This document shows, one piece after another, positions 6,692 through 15,849 of a stretch of 64,000 nt of DNA (its first letter is position 1; each line of letters begins with the position of its first letter). Position numbers and translations under genes: made by a program. The notes under the pieces were generated by a model, which worked only from the letters and a program-made list of their open reading frames with translations, did no database searches and was not told where the DNA came from. Source of the stretch: Tissierella sp. Yu-01 (GTDB lineage: Bacteria > Bacillota > Clostridia > Tissierellales > Tissierellaceae); NCBI RefSeq assembly GCF_029537395.1, contig NZ_CP120677.1, positions 744,001-808,000 on the forward strand, read 5' to 3'.

Positions 6692-7825
6692 ATGACTATT
6701 AAGTTAATGCAAGGCAATGAAGCGTGTGTAGAAGGTGCGTTAAGAGCTGGTATGAGGTTTTATGCTGGTTACCCAATAACACCGTCCACAGAAATAGCAG
6801 AGATTTCTTCTATTAAACTTCCTAAATTAGGAGGAAAGTTTATACAAATGGAAGATGAAATCAGCGGTATGGCTGCAACTATTGGAGCATCCTTAACAGG
6901 ATTAAAATCCATGACAGCTACTTCTGGACCTGGATTTAGTTTAAAACAAGAAAATTTGGGGTTTGCAGTTATTGGAGAGATTCCTTGTGTAATTGTTAAT
7001 GTTCAAAGAGGTGGTCCAAGTACAGGATTGCCAACTGCTCCAGCCCAAGGAGATATCATGCAAGCAAGATGGGGAACTCATGGGGACCATGCTATAATTG
7101 CTTTATATCCAAATTCCGTTAGAGAGATATATGATACCACTATCAGAGCATTTAATTTAGCTGAGAAATATAGAACTCCTGTTATACTATTATTAGATGA
7201 AGTTATTGGTCACATGAGAGAAAAGATAGAAATACCAGAAGATAGTGAAGTTGATATTATAAATAGGAAAAAGCCAACTTGTCCTCCAGAAGAATATAAA
7301 GCTTATGAACTAAAAGAGGGCGATTTTGTTCCAGAAATGGCACCATTTGGTGCAGGATATAGATACCATGTAACAGGATTGGTTCATGATGAAACTGGAT
7401 TTCCAGCTGGTGCAGATAAAGCTGAAGACTTATTGAATAGATTAATCTCAAAAATCGAAGATAATGTTGATGATATATGTACATATGAAGAATATATGTT
7501 AGAAGACGCTGATACAGCTATCGTTACATTTGGTTGTACATCACGATCAGCAAAGTCTGCTATTAAATCATTGAGAAAAGAGGGTTACAAGGTTGGAATG
7601 TTTAGACCTATAACAATTTGGCCATCCCCTGAAAAACAGTTAATAGAGCTTTCTAAGAAAGTAAAAAGAATTGTTGTAGTTGAGATGAATGCTGGTCAAT
7701 ATTTCTTAGAGGTGGACAGAATATCAGGAAAGAACACCATAGTTGAGAAATACGGTAGATTGAATGGAGAAATTATTACCCCAGATGAAATAATTTCTGT
7801 TATTAAGGAGGGTCACAATGCCTAG
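6692..7825 (+). CDS. 2-oxoacid:ferredoxin oxidoreductase, alpha subunit (KorA/VorB type)
   Basis: A 377-residue pyrimidine-binding subunit of a thiamine diphosphate enzyme that decarboxylates a 2-oxoacid to an acyl-CoA with reduction of ferredoxin. The start MKLMQGNEACVEGAL-like region is followed by GYPITPSTEIAE at about residues 27-38 and TSGPGFSLKQENLGFA at about 72-87, which are hallmarks of the family. The C-terminal transketolase-like domain begins about residue 270 (ADTAIVTFGCTSRSAKSAI). Substrate (2-oxoglutarate versus branched-chain 2-oxoacid) cannot be decided from sequence. It overlaps the beta gene by 8 bases. Confidence 0.9.
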   Translation: MTIKLMQGNEACVEGALRAGMRFYAGYPITPSTEIAEISSIKLPKLGGKFIQMEDEISGMAATIGASLTGLKSMTATSGPGFSLKQENLGFAVIGEIPCVIVNVQRGGPSTGLPTAPAQGDIMQARWGTHGDHAIIALYPNSVREIYDTTIRAFNLAEKYRTPVILLLDEVIGHMREKIEIPEDSEVDIINRKKPTCPPEEYKAYELKEGDFVPEMAPFGAGYRYHVTGLVHDETGFPAGADKAEDLLNRLISKIEDNVDDICTYEEYMLEDADTAIVTFGCTSRSAKSAIKSLRKEGYKVGMFRPITIWPSPEKQLIELSKKVKRIVVVEMNAGQYFLEVDRISGKNTIVEKYGRLNGEIITPDEIISVIKEGHNA

Positions 7826-8639
7826 TAATTTAATAAAAGAATATTATAGAGAGGACAAATTACCTCATATTTGGTGTCCAGGTTGTGGTAATGGTATAGT
7901 CACTAGAAGTATTGTAAAAGCCATAGATGCACTAGGATTAGATAAAAATGATGTTTGTATTGTATCAGGAATTGGCTGTTCTTCCAGAGCTTCAGGATAT
8001 TTAGATTTTAATACACTACATACGACTCATGGAAGAGCATTGGCCTTTGCTACTGGTATAAAAATGGCTAATCCAAAGCTACATGTTATAGTTATTACTG
8101 GAGATGGTGATTGTTCAGCAATAGGTGGTAACCATTTGATACATGCATGTAGAAGAAACATAGATATAACAACTATTCTATATAACAATAATATTTATGG
8201 TATGACAGGTGGACAATACTCACCTACAACTCCAACAGGTGATAAAGGTACTACTGCGCCTTATGGAAATGTTGACCCCAACTTTGATCTTTGTGAATTG
8301 GCTCATGCTGCTGGAGCTTCATATGTAGCAAGAGGAACTGCTTATGGTGCAATTCAATTGCAAAAACTAATTGAAAATGGAATAAAGAATAAAGGTTTCT
8401 CTCTTATAGAGGCTATAACTGCTTGCCCAACATATTATGGTAGAAAAAACAAAAAAGGTTCTGCTGTTAATATGATGAAAACTGTTAAAGAAGGTGCTGT
8501 AATTAACAAAGCATGGGATAAATTAAATGATGAACAAAGAGAGGGAAAGTTCACGATAGGTGAATTATATAATGAGTCCAAGCCTGAATATACAGAACAG
8601 TATGCAAAAATTATCGCATCATTTAAAAAGGAGGATTAA
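7818..8639 (+). CDS. 2-oxoacid:ferredoxin oxidoreductase, beta subunit (thiamine diphosphate binding)
   Basis: A 273-residue subunit carrying the cofactor and a proximal iron-sulfur site. The N-terminal WCPGCGNG supplies cysteines at about 19-22, VSGIGCSS follows, and the thiamine diphosphate motif is GDGDCSAIGGNH at about 95-106 with NNNIYGMTGGQYSPTT at about 124-139. GGAGGGT precedes ATG. Function as for the alpha subunit; this is the catalytic half. Confidence 0.92.
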   Translation: MPSNLIKEYYREDKLPHIWCPGCGNGIVTRSIVKAIDALGLDKNDVCIVSGIGCSSRASGYLDFNTLHTTHGRALAFATGIKMANPKLHVIVITGDGDCSAIGGNHLIHACRRNIDITTILYNNNIYGMTGGQYSPTTPTGDKGTTAPYGNVDPNFDLCELAHAAGASYVARGTAYGAIQLQKLIENGIKNKGFSLIEAITACPTYYGRKNKKGSAVNMMKTVKEGAVINKAWDKLNDEQREGKFTIGELYNESKPEYTEQYAKIIASFKKED

Positions 8640-8640
8640 T

Positions 8641-9168
8641 ATGAATCGTACGGAATTAAGACTTTCAGGTTCTGGTGGACAAGGTCTCATTACAGGAGGA
8701 ATTATTTTAGCTGAAGCTGCTCTACATGACGGTTTAAATGTCATACAATCTCAATCATATGGTCCAGAAGCTAGAGGAGGAGCTAGTAAAGCTGAAGTAA
8801 TTATTAGCGATGAAGCAATTGATTTCCCCAAAGTAACTGATTGCGATGTCTTATTATCATTAACCCAACTATCATGTGATAAATATTTGAATGATTTGAA
8901 ATCGGGAGGGATATTAATAATTGACGAATCTGTTAAACAACCCGAAAGAGAAGATATAAGGATATTTAGAATCCCCATATTGGAGACAGCATCTTCAAAA
9001 TTGAATAAACCAATGGTTGCTAATATAATAGCACTTGGTGTTATATATCAAGTAACAAAACTTGTATCTAAAGAATCATTAGAAAAGGCTGTATTGGCTA
9101 GAGTTCCTAAAGGAACTGAAGAACTAAATAGAGCAGCATTAAATGAAGGGTTCTCATTAATAGGGTAG
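8641..9168 (+). CDS. 2-oxoacid:ferredoxin oxidoreductase, gamma subunit
   Basis: A 175-residue gamma domain protein that binds the CoA side of the complex. It begins MNRTELRLSGSGGQGLITGG, with QSQSYGPEARGGASKAEV at about residues 38-55, both typical of the family. ATG 8641 with AAGGAGG directly upstream is chosen over an in-frame start at 8560 that would lie inside the beta gene. Confidence 0.9.
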   Translation: MNRTELRLSGSGGQGLITGGIILAEAALHDGLNVIQSQSYGPEARGGASKAEVIISDEAIDFPKVTDCDVLLSLTQLSCDKYLNDLKSGGILIIDESVKQPEREDIRIFRIPILETASSKLNKPMVANIIALGVIYQVTKLVSKESLEKAVLARVPKGTEELNRAALNEGFSLIG

Positions 9169-9181
9169 GGAGGATATATAG

Positions 9182-10057
9182 ATGACTAGAAATCCCAATA
9201 TTATAAATAATATACAGATTAATTTTACAAGAATGAGTAAAGGTCAAAAAATTATTGCAGAATATATAATAAACAATTATGATAAGGCTGCTTTTATGAC
9301 TGCTGCTTCTTTAGGTTCAATTATAAATGTAAGTGAATCAACTGTAGTTAGGTTTGCTAATACTTTAGGATATACTGGATATAAAGAACTGCAGAGAGAA
9401 CTTCAAGAAGTGATAAAAAACAAATTAACAACAGTACAAAGATTATCATTAGCAGAGGATTTTACAAGTAATGATAATAGCTTATTTAAGATAATGCAAA
9501 GTGACATAGATAATATAAAAAAGACTATTGCTGAAATTGATATGAATAGTCTCCATAAAGCAGCTAATCTACTTGTTAATGGAAATCGAATTTATGTAAT
9601 AGGTCTAAGAAGTTCGGCCTTTCTAGCTGGGTATCTATGTTTCTATCTGAATTTCTTATTTGCTAATGTAAAACAAGTGACAGCAGGTCCAAATGATGTC
9701 TTCGAACAACTACTCAAGGCAGGCGAAAATGATGTTGTCATAGGAATAACATTCCCTAGGTATTCTAAAAAAACTTTAGAAGCATTAGATTATGCCAAGA
9801 GCAAAAAATGTTCAATAATTAGTATAACTGACAGCTTGTTATCACCTGCCACTGGTATATCTGACCTTAATCTAATAGCAAGAATGGATATGATCTCTTT
9901 TATAGATTCACTAGTAGCTCCGATGAGCTTAATTAATGCATTTATAATAGCTTTGGCAAATGAAATGAAAAAAGATATTAATTCTTATTTTGAAGAATTA
10001 GAATATATATGGGATAGATACAATATATATGATGAAAATAATAATATAGAGTCATAA
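9182..10057 (+). CDS. RpiR/MurR-family transcriptional regulator with SIS domain
   Basis: A 291-residue regulator. Residues 1-80 are the RpiR helix-turn-helix domain (MSKGQKIIAEYIINNYDKAAFMTA, then VSESTVVRFANTLGYTGYKE). Residues about 120-255 are a sugar isomerase (SIS) effector-binding domain (VIGLRSSAFLAGYL, VVIGITFPRYSKKTLEALDYAK). Such regulators usually sense phosphosugars, yet this one lies 13 bases after the oxidoreductase gamma gene in the same operon and is closed by a strong terminator, so it probably controls that operon (inference). Confidence 0.9.
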   Translation: MTRNPNIINNIQINFTRMSKGQKIIAEYIINNYDKAAFMTAASLGSIINVSESTVVRFANTLGYTGYKELQRELQEVIKNKLTTVQRLSLAEDFTSNDNSLFKIMQSDIDNIKKTIAEIDMNSLHKAANLLVNGNRIYVIGLRSSAFLAGYLCFYLNFLFANVKQVTAGPNDVFEQLLKAGENDVVIGITFPRYSKKTLEALDYAKSKKCSIISITDSLLSPATGISDLNLIARMDMISFIDSLVAPMSLINAFIIALANEMKKDINSYFEELEYIWDRYNIYDENNNIES

Positions 10058-10092
10058 AAATAGAAGAGATTTCATTTCTCTTCTATTTTTAT
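10056..10092 (+). terminator. Rho-independent terminator after the oxidoreductase-RpiR operon
   Basis: AAAAATAGAAGAGA pairs with TCTCTTCTATTTTT around a short loop, ending in a T-rich arm. Confidence 0.85.
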
Positions 10093-10188
10093 GAAATTGA
10101 TTATTATAAATAATATTATCATAAATGATATAATATAATAACTGTATTTTGGTATAATAAAATAAATAATATATATAGAGGAGTAAAT

Positions 10189-11406
10189 ATGACTTATAAA
10201 ATTGGTGTTATAGGAGCAGGACCTGCAGGTATTATAGCTGCTGGAATTGCGGGTTCTAGAGGTTTGGATGTTACTTTAATAGATAAAAATGATAGGATAG
10301 GAAAAAAACTTTTTATTACTGGTAAGGGTAGATGTAATATTACAAATGCTTCTTCTATAGAAGATTTTTTTGAATATATAGTTACTAATAAAAATTTTCT
10401 TTATAGTAGTCTGTACTCATTTACTAACGAAGATATTTTGGATCTTTTACATAAATATGGATTGGAGACTAAAGTTGAACGGGGAAATAGGGTATTTCCA
10501 AAAAGTGATAAATCAAGTGATGTTATAAAGGCATTCAAGAGATTCCTAGATGACAATAATGTTGAAATTAGATTGCAGTCTGAGGTGAAGAACATTGTTT
10601 ATTCTAATGAACAATTTATAGTCACATTAGATACTGAGAAAATAAAATTTGATAAATTAGTGTTAACCACAGGTGGAAAGTCTTACCCAGCTACTGGTTC
10701 TACTGGCGATGGATATAATTTTTCTAAAAGATTTGGCCATAGTATTATACCAATTAAGCCTTCATTAGTTCCTATAGAAATTGAAGCAGATTGGATTAAG
10801 GACCTTCAAGGACTATCATTAAAAAATGTAATTTTAAAGTCTTATTCTAACAATAAAGTATTACATGAAGAATTTGGAGAAATGGTTTTTACTCATTATG
10901 GTATATCTGGACCCATAGTTTTGTCTACTAGCAACTATCTACATGGTAGCTATAATAATATTGAACTTTCAATAGATTTTAAACCAGCTTTGGATCATGA
11001 CAAGTTAGATGATAGGATTCTAAGGGATTTTAAATTGTACAACAATAAACAACTTAAAAACTCGTTAAATGATTTACTTCCACAAAGAATAATTCCATGG
11101 ATAATTGAGTATTCAGGAATCGACCCTAACAAAGTAATTAATCAAATTACAAAAGATGAAAGAAGCAAACTCATTTCAGTTATTAAAGATTTCAGAATGA
11201 AGTTCAAATCCTTTAGACCAATTGAAGAGGCAATTGTAACATCAGGCGGCATATCAACAAAGGAAATAAATCCATCAACTATGGAGTCAAAAATTATTCC
11301 AAATTTATTCTTTGCAGGAGAAGTAATTGATGTAGATGCTTTAACTGGTGGTTTTAATTTGCAAATTGCTTATTCTACTGGATATTTAGCAGGTATTAAT
11401 GTTTAA
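10189..11406 (+). CDS. FAD-dependent oxidoreductase of the BaiN/HI0933 family
   Basis: A 405-residue flavoprotein. The dinucleotide motif GVIGAGPAGIIAAGIAGSRG is at residues 5-24, KKLFITGKGRCNITNAS at about 44-60, LTTGGKSYPATGSTGDGY at about 158-175, and the C-terminal FAGEVIDVDALTGGFNLQ typical of the family. Members are predicted NAD(P)/FAD oxidoreductases; one (BaiN) was linked to bile acid reduction, but that role should not be assumed here. The gene is monocistronic-looking with AGAGGAG before ATG. Confidence 0.88.
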   Translation: MTYKIGVIGAGPAGIIAAGIAGSRGLDVTLIDKNDRIGKKLFITGKGRCNITNASSIEDFFEYIVTNKNFLYSSLYSFTNEDILDLLHKYGLETKVERGNRVFPKSDKSSDVIKAFKRFLDDNNVEIRLQSEVKNIVYSNEQFIVTLDTEKIKFDKLVLTTGGKSYPATGSTGDGYNFSKRFGHSIIPIKPSLVPIEIEADWIKDLQGLSLKNVILKSYSNNKVLHEEFGEMVFTHYGISGPIVLSTSNYLHGSYNNIELSIDFKPALDHDKLDDRILRDFKLYNNKQLKNSLNDLLPQRIIPWIIEYSGIDPNKVINQITKDERSKLISVIKDFRMKFKSFRPIEEAIVTSGGISTKEINPSTMESKIIPNLFFAGEVIDVDALTGGFNLQIAYSTGYLAGINV

Positions 11407-11469
11407 TGTTTTAATAGCCTAAATACCTTGTTATCTAAGTTTATTTAATATATAATTGTATGAGTGAGT

Positions 11470-11500
11470 AAAACAACCACTGTAATGTGGTTATTTTAAT
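11470..11500 (+). terminator. Weak terminator-like hairpin before cmk
   Basis: AACCAC / GTGGTT hairpin with a six-base loop followed by ATTTTAAT. It could end the flavoprotein transcript or act in the cmk leader. Confidence 0.45.
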
Positions 11501-11515
11501 TATAGGAGGTATAGC

Positions 11516-12181
11516 ATGAAAAAAGAATTTTTTTCAATTGCTATTGATGGACCAGCTGGAGCAGGTAAGAGTACCATAGCAAAAAAAACAGCTCAAGTCT
11601 TAGGTATTGAGTATATAGATACTGGGGCTATGTATCGTGCCTTAACACTAAAAGTATTAAGAAACAAGATAGATCCTTTAAATTACAAAGAAATAATATC
11701 GTTATTAAGTAAATCTGATATCGACTTTAATGATAATCATATATATTTAGACGGTGTTTTAGTAGATGATGAAATTAGGGAAAATAAAATTAGTAAGAAT
11801 GTTTCTTATATAGCTGTAATTAAAGAAGTTAGAGAGATAATGGTTAGTCTTCAACAAAAGTTGGCTACAAGGAAATCAGTCATAATGGATGGAAGAGATA
11901 TAACAACAGTAGTTTTACCTAATGCTGATTATAAGTTTTTCGTTACTGCTTCTGTAGAAGAGCGAAGTAGACGAAGATATAAAGAGTTAATAGAAAAAGG
12001 TGAAATTGATGTGACTCTTGAAAAAATCATGGAGGATATACGTAGGAGAGATGAGATTGACAGTACTAGAGAGGTAGCACCACTAAAAATGACCTCTGAC
12101 TCCTATCTATTAGATACAACGAATAAAACTATCGATGAATGTGTTGATTTTATTGTCTCCATAGTAAAAGGGAGGAGTTAG
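11516..12181 (+). CDS. cmk: Cytidylate kinase
   Basis: A 221-residue kinase that phosphorylates CMP/dCMP with ATP. P-loop AIDGPAGAGKSTIAKK is at about residues 9-24, IDTGAMYRALTLK at about 36-48, and the catalytic MDGRDITTVVLPNA and LID-region arginines SVEERSRRRYKEL follow. AGGAGG precedes ATG. It is the first gene of the conserved cmk-plsC-ispH/rpsA cluster of clostridia. Confidence 0.95.
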   Translation: MKKEFFSIAIDGPAGAGKSTIAKKTAQVLGIEYIDTGAMYRALTLKVLRNKIDPLNYKEIISLLSKSDIDFNDNHIYLDGVLVDDEIRENKISKNVSYIAVIKEVREIMVSLQQKLATRKSVIMDGRDITTVVLPNADYKFFVTASVEERSRRRYKELIEKGEIDVTLEKIMEDIRRRDEIDSTREVAPLKMTSDSYLLDTTNKTIDECVDFIVSIVKGRS

Positions 12182-12182
12182 A

Positions 12183-12755
12183 ATGTTTTATTACGTAGTA
12201 AGAGGCATAGCTAACTTTATACTAAGAATTTTCTTTAAGATTGAGGTTACTGGTAAGGAAAATGTTCCTGCCGAAGGTAGATTTGTTCTATGTGCAAATC
12301 ATGCAAGTAATTGGGATCCTGTATTTATCTCGATTGCTTTTCCTAGAAAAATATCATGGATGGCAAAAAAAGAACTTTTTAAAAGTAAGGTACTTGCTTA
12401 TTTATTGAAAAAACTTGGTGCTTTTCCAGTTGATAGAGATGGTTCTGATATTTCTGCTATTAAGAATGCTCTAAGAGTATTAAAAGGAGATAATATACTT
12501 GGTATATTTCCTGAAGGTACTAGAGTAAGTGGATTTGATATAGAGAATGCAAAGTCAGGCGTTGCTCTTTTGGCAACTAAATCAAAATCATTAATTATAC
12601 CAGTTAATATAGATAGTAGCTACAAGTTATTTAATAAAGTAAAAATAACAATCGGGAAGCCAAGTGATTTTTTATCAATTGATGGACATGCTAATGATTA
12701 TAAAGAAATAAGCGTAAATATTTTAAGAACAATTTATGATTTGAAGAGGGTGTAA
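12183..12755 (+). CDS. plsC: 1-acyl-sn-glycerol-3-phosphate acyltransferase
   Basis: A 190-residue membrane-associated acyltransferase that makes phosphatidate from lysophosphatidate. The catalytic NHASNWDP motif (HX4D) is at about residues 39-46, KKELFKSKVLAYLLKKLGAFPVDRDG at 61-86 in part, and FPEGTR at about 109-114. It begins one base after cmk ends, so it is coupled to it. Confidence 0.93.
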   Translation: MFYYVVRGIANFILRIFFKIEVTGKENVPAEGRFVLCANHASNWDPVFISIAFPRKISWMAKKELFKSKVLAYLLKKLGAFPVDRDGSDISAIKNALRVLKGDNILGIFPEGTRVSGFDIENAKSGVALLATKSKSLIIPVNIDSSYKLFNKVKITIGKPSDFLSIDGHANDYKEISVNILRTIYDLKRV

Positions 12756-12758
12756 ACT

Positions 12759-14717
12759 TTGGAAATTGTTATAGCTAAGAATGCAGGTGTTTGTTTTGGA
12801 GTCAAAAGAGCTTTAGAACTTGCCTATGAACAATCAGAAAATGCAAGTGGTAAAGTATATTCATATGGACCCTTGGTGCACAATCCTCAAGTGGTTACAG
12901 AACTTGAAAATAGAGGTGTAGCTACTATAGATGAAATCGATAATATTGAAGAAGGTAACCTAATAGTAAGATCCCATGGAGTGCCTAAAAATATAATTGA
13001 TAAAATAAAGGTAAAGAATATAAATTTAGTTGATTGTACATGTCCTTATGTTTCTAAAGTTCATAAAAAAGTTGAAGAGTATTATAATAGAGGATATGAT
13101 ATAATAATTATTGGTGATAAAACACATCCAGAAGTAATAGGAATAAATGGATGGTGCAATAATAAAGCATATATTATTAATAGTGAAGAAGAAGCTAATT
13201 TACTTCCATATTTGGAAAATATATGTGTCGTATCACAAACAACAAATACTTTAGAAAAATTTGATAATTTAGTTGAAATTATTAAAAATAAAGCAAATAA
13301 TATTAATATTGATAATACAATTTGCAATGCAACAAAAGTAAGACAAGAATCAACTGCTGATGTTGCGAAATCAGTAGAAGCAATGATAGTATTAGGAGGT
13401 AAGAATAGCTCCAATACTAGAAAATTAGTTGAAATAAGTAAGAAATATTGTAACAACGTTTTTCATGTTGAAACAATAAAAGATTTATCTTTACAAGACA
13501 TACAAATATTTAATACAATAGGAATAACAGCAGGTGCGTCTACACCTGATTGGATAATTAAGGAGGCTGTTGAAGCGATGGATAATTTGAACAAAGATGA
13601 AATGATGGAAGCAATTGAAAGTTCTTTCAAGAGAATTCATAGAGGTGAGATAGTAAAAGGCACTGTTCTTTATGTAACTGATAATGAAGTAATGGTAAAT
13701 ATAAATTATAAATCAGATGGTATTATTCATAGAGATGAATTATCTAGAGACCCAGATGCTAAACCAAAGGATTTATTTAATGTTGGTGATGAAATAAACG
13801 TATATGTTTTAAGGATAGATGATGGAGAGGGTAATGTGGTTCTTTCATCTAAAAGAGTTGAGGATGTTAAAAATTGGGACGTTCTTGAAGAAGCCTATAA
13901 TAAGAAATCCGAAATCGATTGTAAAGTACTTAATGCAGTTAAAGGAGGACTTACTGTACTTGTATTGGGAATAAATGGATTTATGCCAGCTTCTCATGTA
14001 TCAGTTAACTTTGTAACAGATTTAAGTAAATTTAAGGGTCAAACATTTAAAGTTAGAATAATTGATTTTGATAAAGAGAAGAGACGTGTAGTAGTTTCAA
14101 GAAAAGAAGTTGAAAGAGAAGAACTTGATAAAAAAGTTGCTCAGTTATGGGGCAATTTAGAGGTTGATACTATAATAGAAGGAACAGTTCAGCGATTAAC
14201 AGATTTTGGTGCATTTGTAGACTTAGGCGGAGTTGATGGTTTAATTCATATTTCTGATTTGTCATGGAATAGAGTAAAACATCCTTCTGAAGTATTAAAG
14301 CCTGGTCAAAAAGTAGAGGTTAGAGTATTATCACTTGACAAGGAGAAGAATAGAATTTCATTAGGACTTAAGCAAACAATAGCAGAGCCTTGGGAAGTAT
14401 TTATCAATAATGTAAAAGTAGATGATATAGTTGAAGGTAGAATTGTAAATCTTCTTGATTTTGGAGCTTTTGTTAGACTAAAAGAAGGTGTTGATGGTTT
14501 ATTACATGTTTCACAAATATCAAAAGAACATGTTAACAAACCTTCAGATGTTCTAAAAATTGGTGAAACAGTAAAAGTTAAAGTAATTGAAATAAATGAG
14601 GAAGAAAAAAGAATTAGCTTAAGTTCTAAGGAATTAGATTCAAATGATAGTGAATTAAGTCAAATTAAAAATGAAGATATTAATACTACTATTGGAGATG
14701 TAATAAAAGAAAATTAA
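12759..14717 (+). CDS. ispH: Bifunctional HMBPP reductase (IspH) / ribosomal protein S1-like fusion
   Basis: A 652-residue fusion. Residues 1-280 are IspH, the last MEP-pathway enzyme making IPP and DMAPP, with cluster cysteines C12 (GVCFGV), C95 (TCPYVSK) and C189 (TICNAT) and histidines in LVHNP, RSHG and KTHPE. Residues about 300-630 hold four S1 RNA-binding repeats, near 300-367, 385-450, 470-538 and 555-625, repeats three and four having FGAFV cores. Such fusions are known in clostridia and replace separate ispH and rpsA. Start codon is TTG with AGAGGGTG upstream. A terminator follows. Confidence 0.95.
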   Translation: MEIVIAKNAGVCFGVKRALELAYEQSENASGKVYSYGPLVHNPQVVTELENRGVATIDEIDNIEEGNLIVRSHGVPKNIIDKIKVKNINLVDCTCPYVSKVHKKVEEYYNRGYDIIIIGDKTHPEVIGINGWCNNKAYIINSEEEANLLPYLENICVVSQTTNTLEKFDNLVEIIKNKANNINIDNTICNATKVRQESTADVAKSVEAMIVLGGKNSSNTRKLVEISKKYCNNVFHVETIKDLSLQDIQIFNTIGITAGASTPDWIIKEAVEAMDNLNKDEMMEAIESSFKRIHRGEIVKGTVLYVTDNEVMVNINYKSDGIIHRDELSRDPDAKPKDLFNVGDEINVYVLRIDDGEGNVVLSSKRVEDVKNWDVLEEAYNKKSEIDCKVLNAVKGGLTVLVLGINGFMPASHVSVNFVTDLSKFKGQTFKVRIIDFDKEKRRVVVSRKEVEREELDKKVAQLWGNLEVDTIIEGTVQRLTDFGAFVDLGGVDGLIHISDLSWNRVKHPSEVLKPGQKVEVRVLSLDKEKNRISLGLKQTIAEPWEVFINNVKVDDIVEGRIVNLLDFGAFVRLKEGVDGLLHVSQISKEHVNKPSDVLKIGETVKVKVIEINEEEKRISLSSKELDSNDSELSQIKNEDINTTIGDVIKEN

Positions 14718-14721
14718 TTAG

Positions 14722-14763
14722 ACGGGGGTATGATGCTTTAGTATTATAACCCCCTTTTATTTG
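14722..14763 (+). terminator. Rho-independent terminator after ispH/S1
   Basis: GGGGGT...AACCCCC arms with an A+T inner stem, followed by TTTTATTT. Confidence 0.85.
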
Positions 14764-14796
14764 CTTATTTTTATAATTGAATAGGAGGGGTTTGAT

Positions 14797-15849
14797 TTGA
14801 ATTCTAAAGAATTTCTTGAGAAACTTTCAAATAATCATGGTGTATCAGGATTTGAAACTTCTTTAAACTCAATGATTTTATCATATTTCAAGGAATATTC
14901 TGATAGGGTTTCAGTAGATAAATTAGGAAATATTATTTCTTTAATAAGGGGAAGCGGTAAAGACAATGTAAAAATTATGCTTGCTGCTCATATGGATGAG
15001 ATTGGATTTATAGTGAAAGACATAGAAGATAATGGTTTTTTAAGGTTCACAAATATTGGTGGTATTGATTCACGTACTATTTTAGGACAAGAAGTTATTG
15101 TCCATGGAAATAGGGATATATTAGGTGTTATAGGCGCTAAGCCACCTCATTTACAAAGTTCAGAAGAACAAGATAAAGCGATCAAAATGGATGAAATGAT
15201 AATAGATGTAGGTATGACACGAAATGAGGTTGAAAAAGTAATAAAAATTGGTGATTCAATAACTATAAATAGGAAGATGATAAATCTATTGAATAATAGA
15301 GTTGCTGGAAAAGCTTTAGACAATAGAGCTGGTGTGACTGTATTGTATGAGTGTATGAAAGAACTTTCAAGATTACATCATGAAGCTGATGTATATTTTG
15401 TATGTACTACACAGGAAGAAGTAACAATGGCAGGTGCATTAACTTCTAGTTATGAAATAAATCCTGACTTTGGTATAACTGTTGATGTTGGGTTTGGAAC
15501 AACTCCTGAATTACATAAATCAAGCACTATAGGATTAGGGGAAGGTCCAGGGATAACTCTAGGTGGAAATATTCATCCTGGATTAAGAAAAAAATTGGTT
15601 AAAATATCAGAAGAATATAATATACCTTATCAGATGGAAATAACACCAGGTCCAACAGGTACTGATGCTAGAGCAATTCAAATAAATAGAGAAGGAATTC
15701 CGGCTCTAGTATTATCAATACCTCTACGATATATGCATACATCTGTTGAGGTATTAGACATGAAAGATGTCAAGAATACGGCTAAATTATTAGCTTTCTT
15801 TATTTCATCAATTTCTAATGAGGAATTGGAGGGGTTATTATGCTATTAA
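14797..15849 (+). CDS. M42 family aminopeptidase, first of three
   Basis: A 350-residue cocatalytic metallo-aminopeptidase of the M42 (TET/CelM-like) family; relatives form dodecameric shells that degrade peptides. Metal ligands and catalytic residues are visible: AHMDEIGF (His), ALDNRAGV (bridging Asp), TQEEVTMAGA (Glu-Glu), TVDVGFG (Asp) and RYMHTSVEV (C-terminal His). Start is TTG 14797 with AGGAGGGG upstream. It overlaps the next paralogue by 10 bases. Confidence 0.92.
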   Translation: MNSKEFLEKLSNNHGVSGFETSLNSMILSYFKEYSDRVSVDKLGNIISLIRGSGKDNVKIMLAAHMDEIGFIVKDIEDNGFLRFTNIGGIDSRTILGQEVIVHGNRDILGVIGAKPPHLQSSEEQDKAIKMDEMIIDVGMTRNEVEKVIKIGDSITINRKMINLLNNRVAGKALDNRAGVTVLYECMKELSRLHHEADVYFVCTTQEEVTMAGALTSSYEINPDFGITVDVGFGTTPELHKSSTIGLGEGPGITLGGNIHPGLRKKLVKISEEYNIPYQMEITPGPTGTDARAIQINREGIPALVLSIPLRYMHTSVEVLDMKDVKNTAKLLAFFISSISNEELEGLLCY

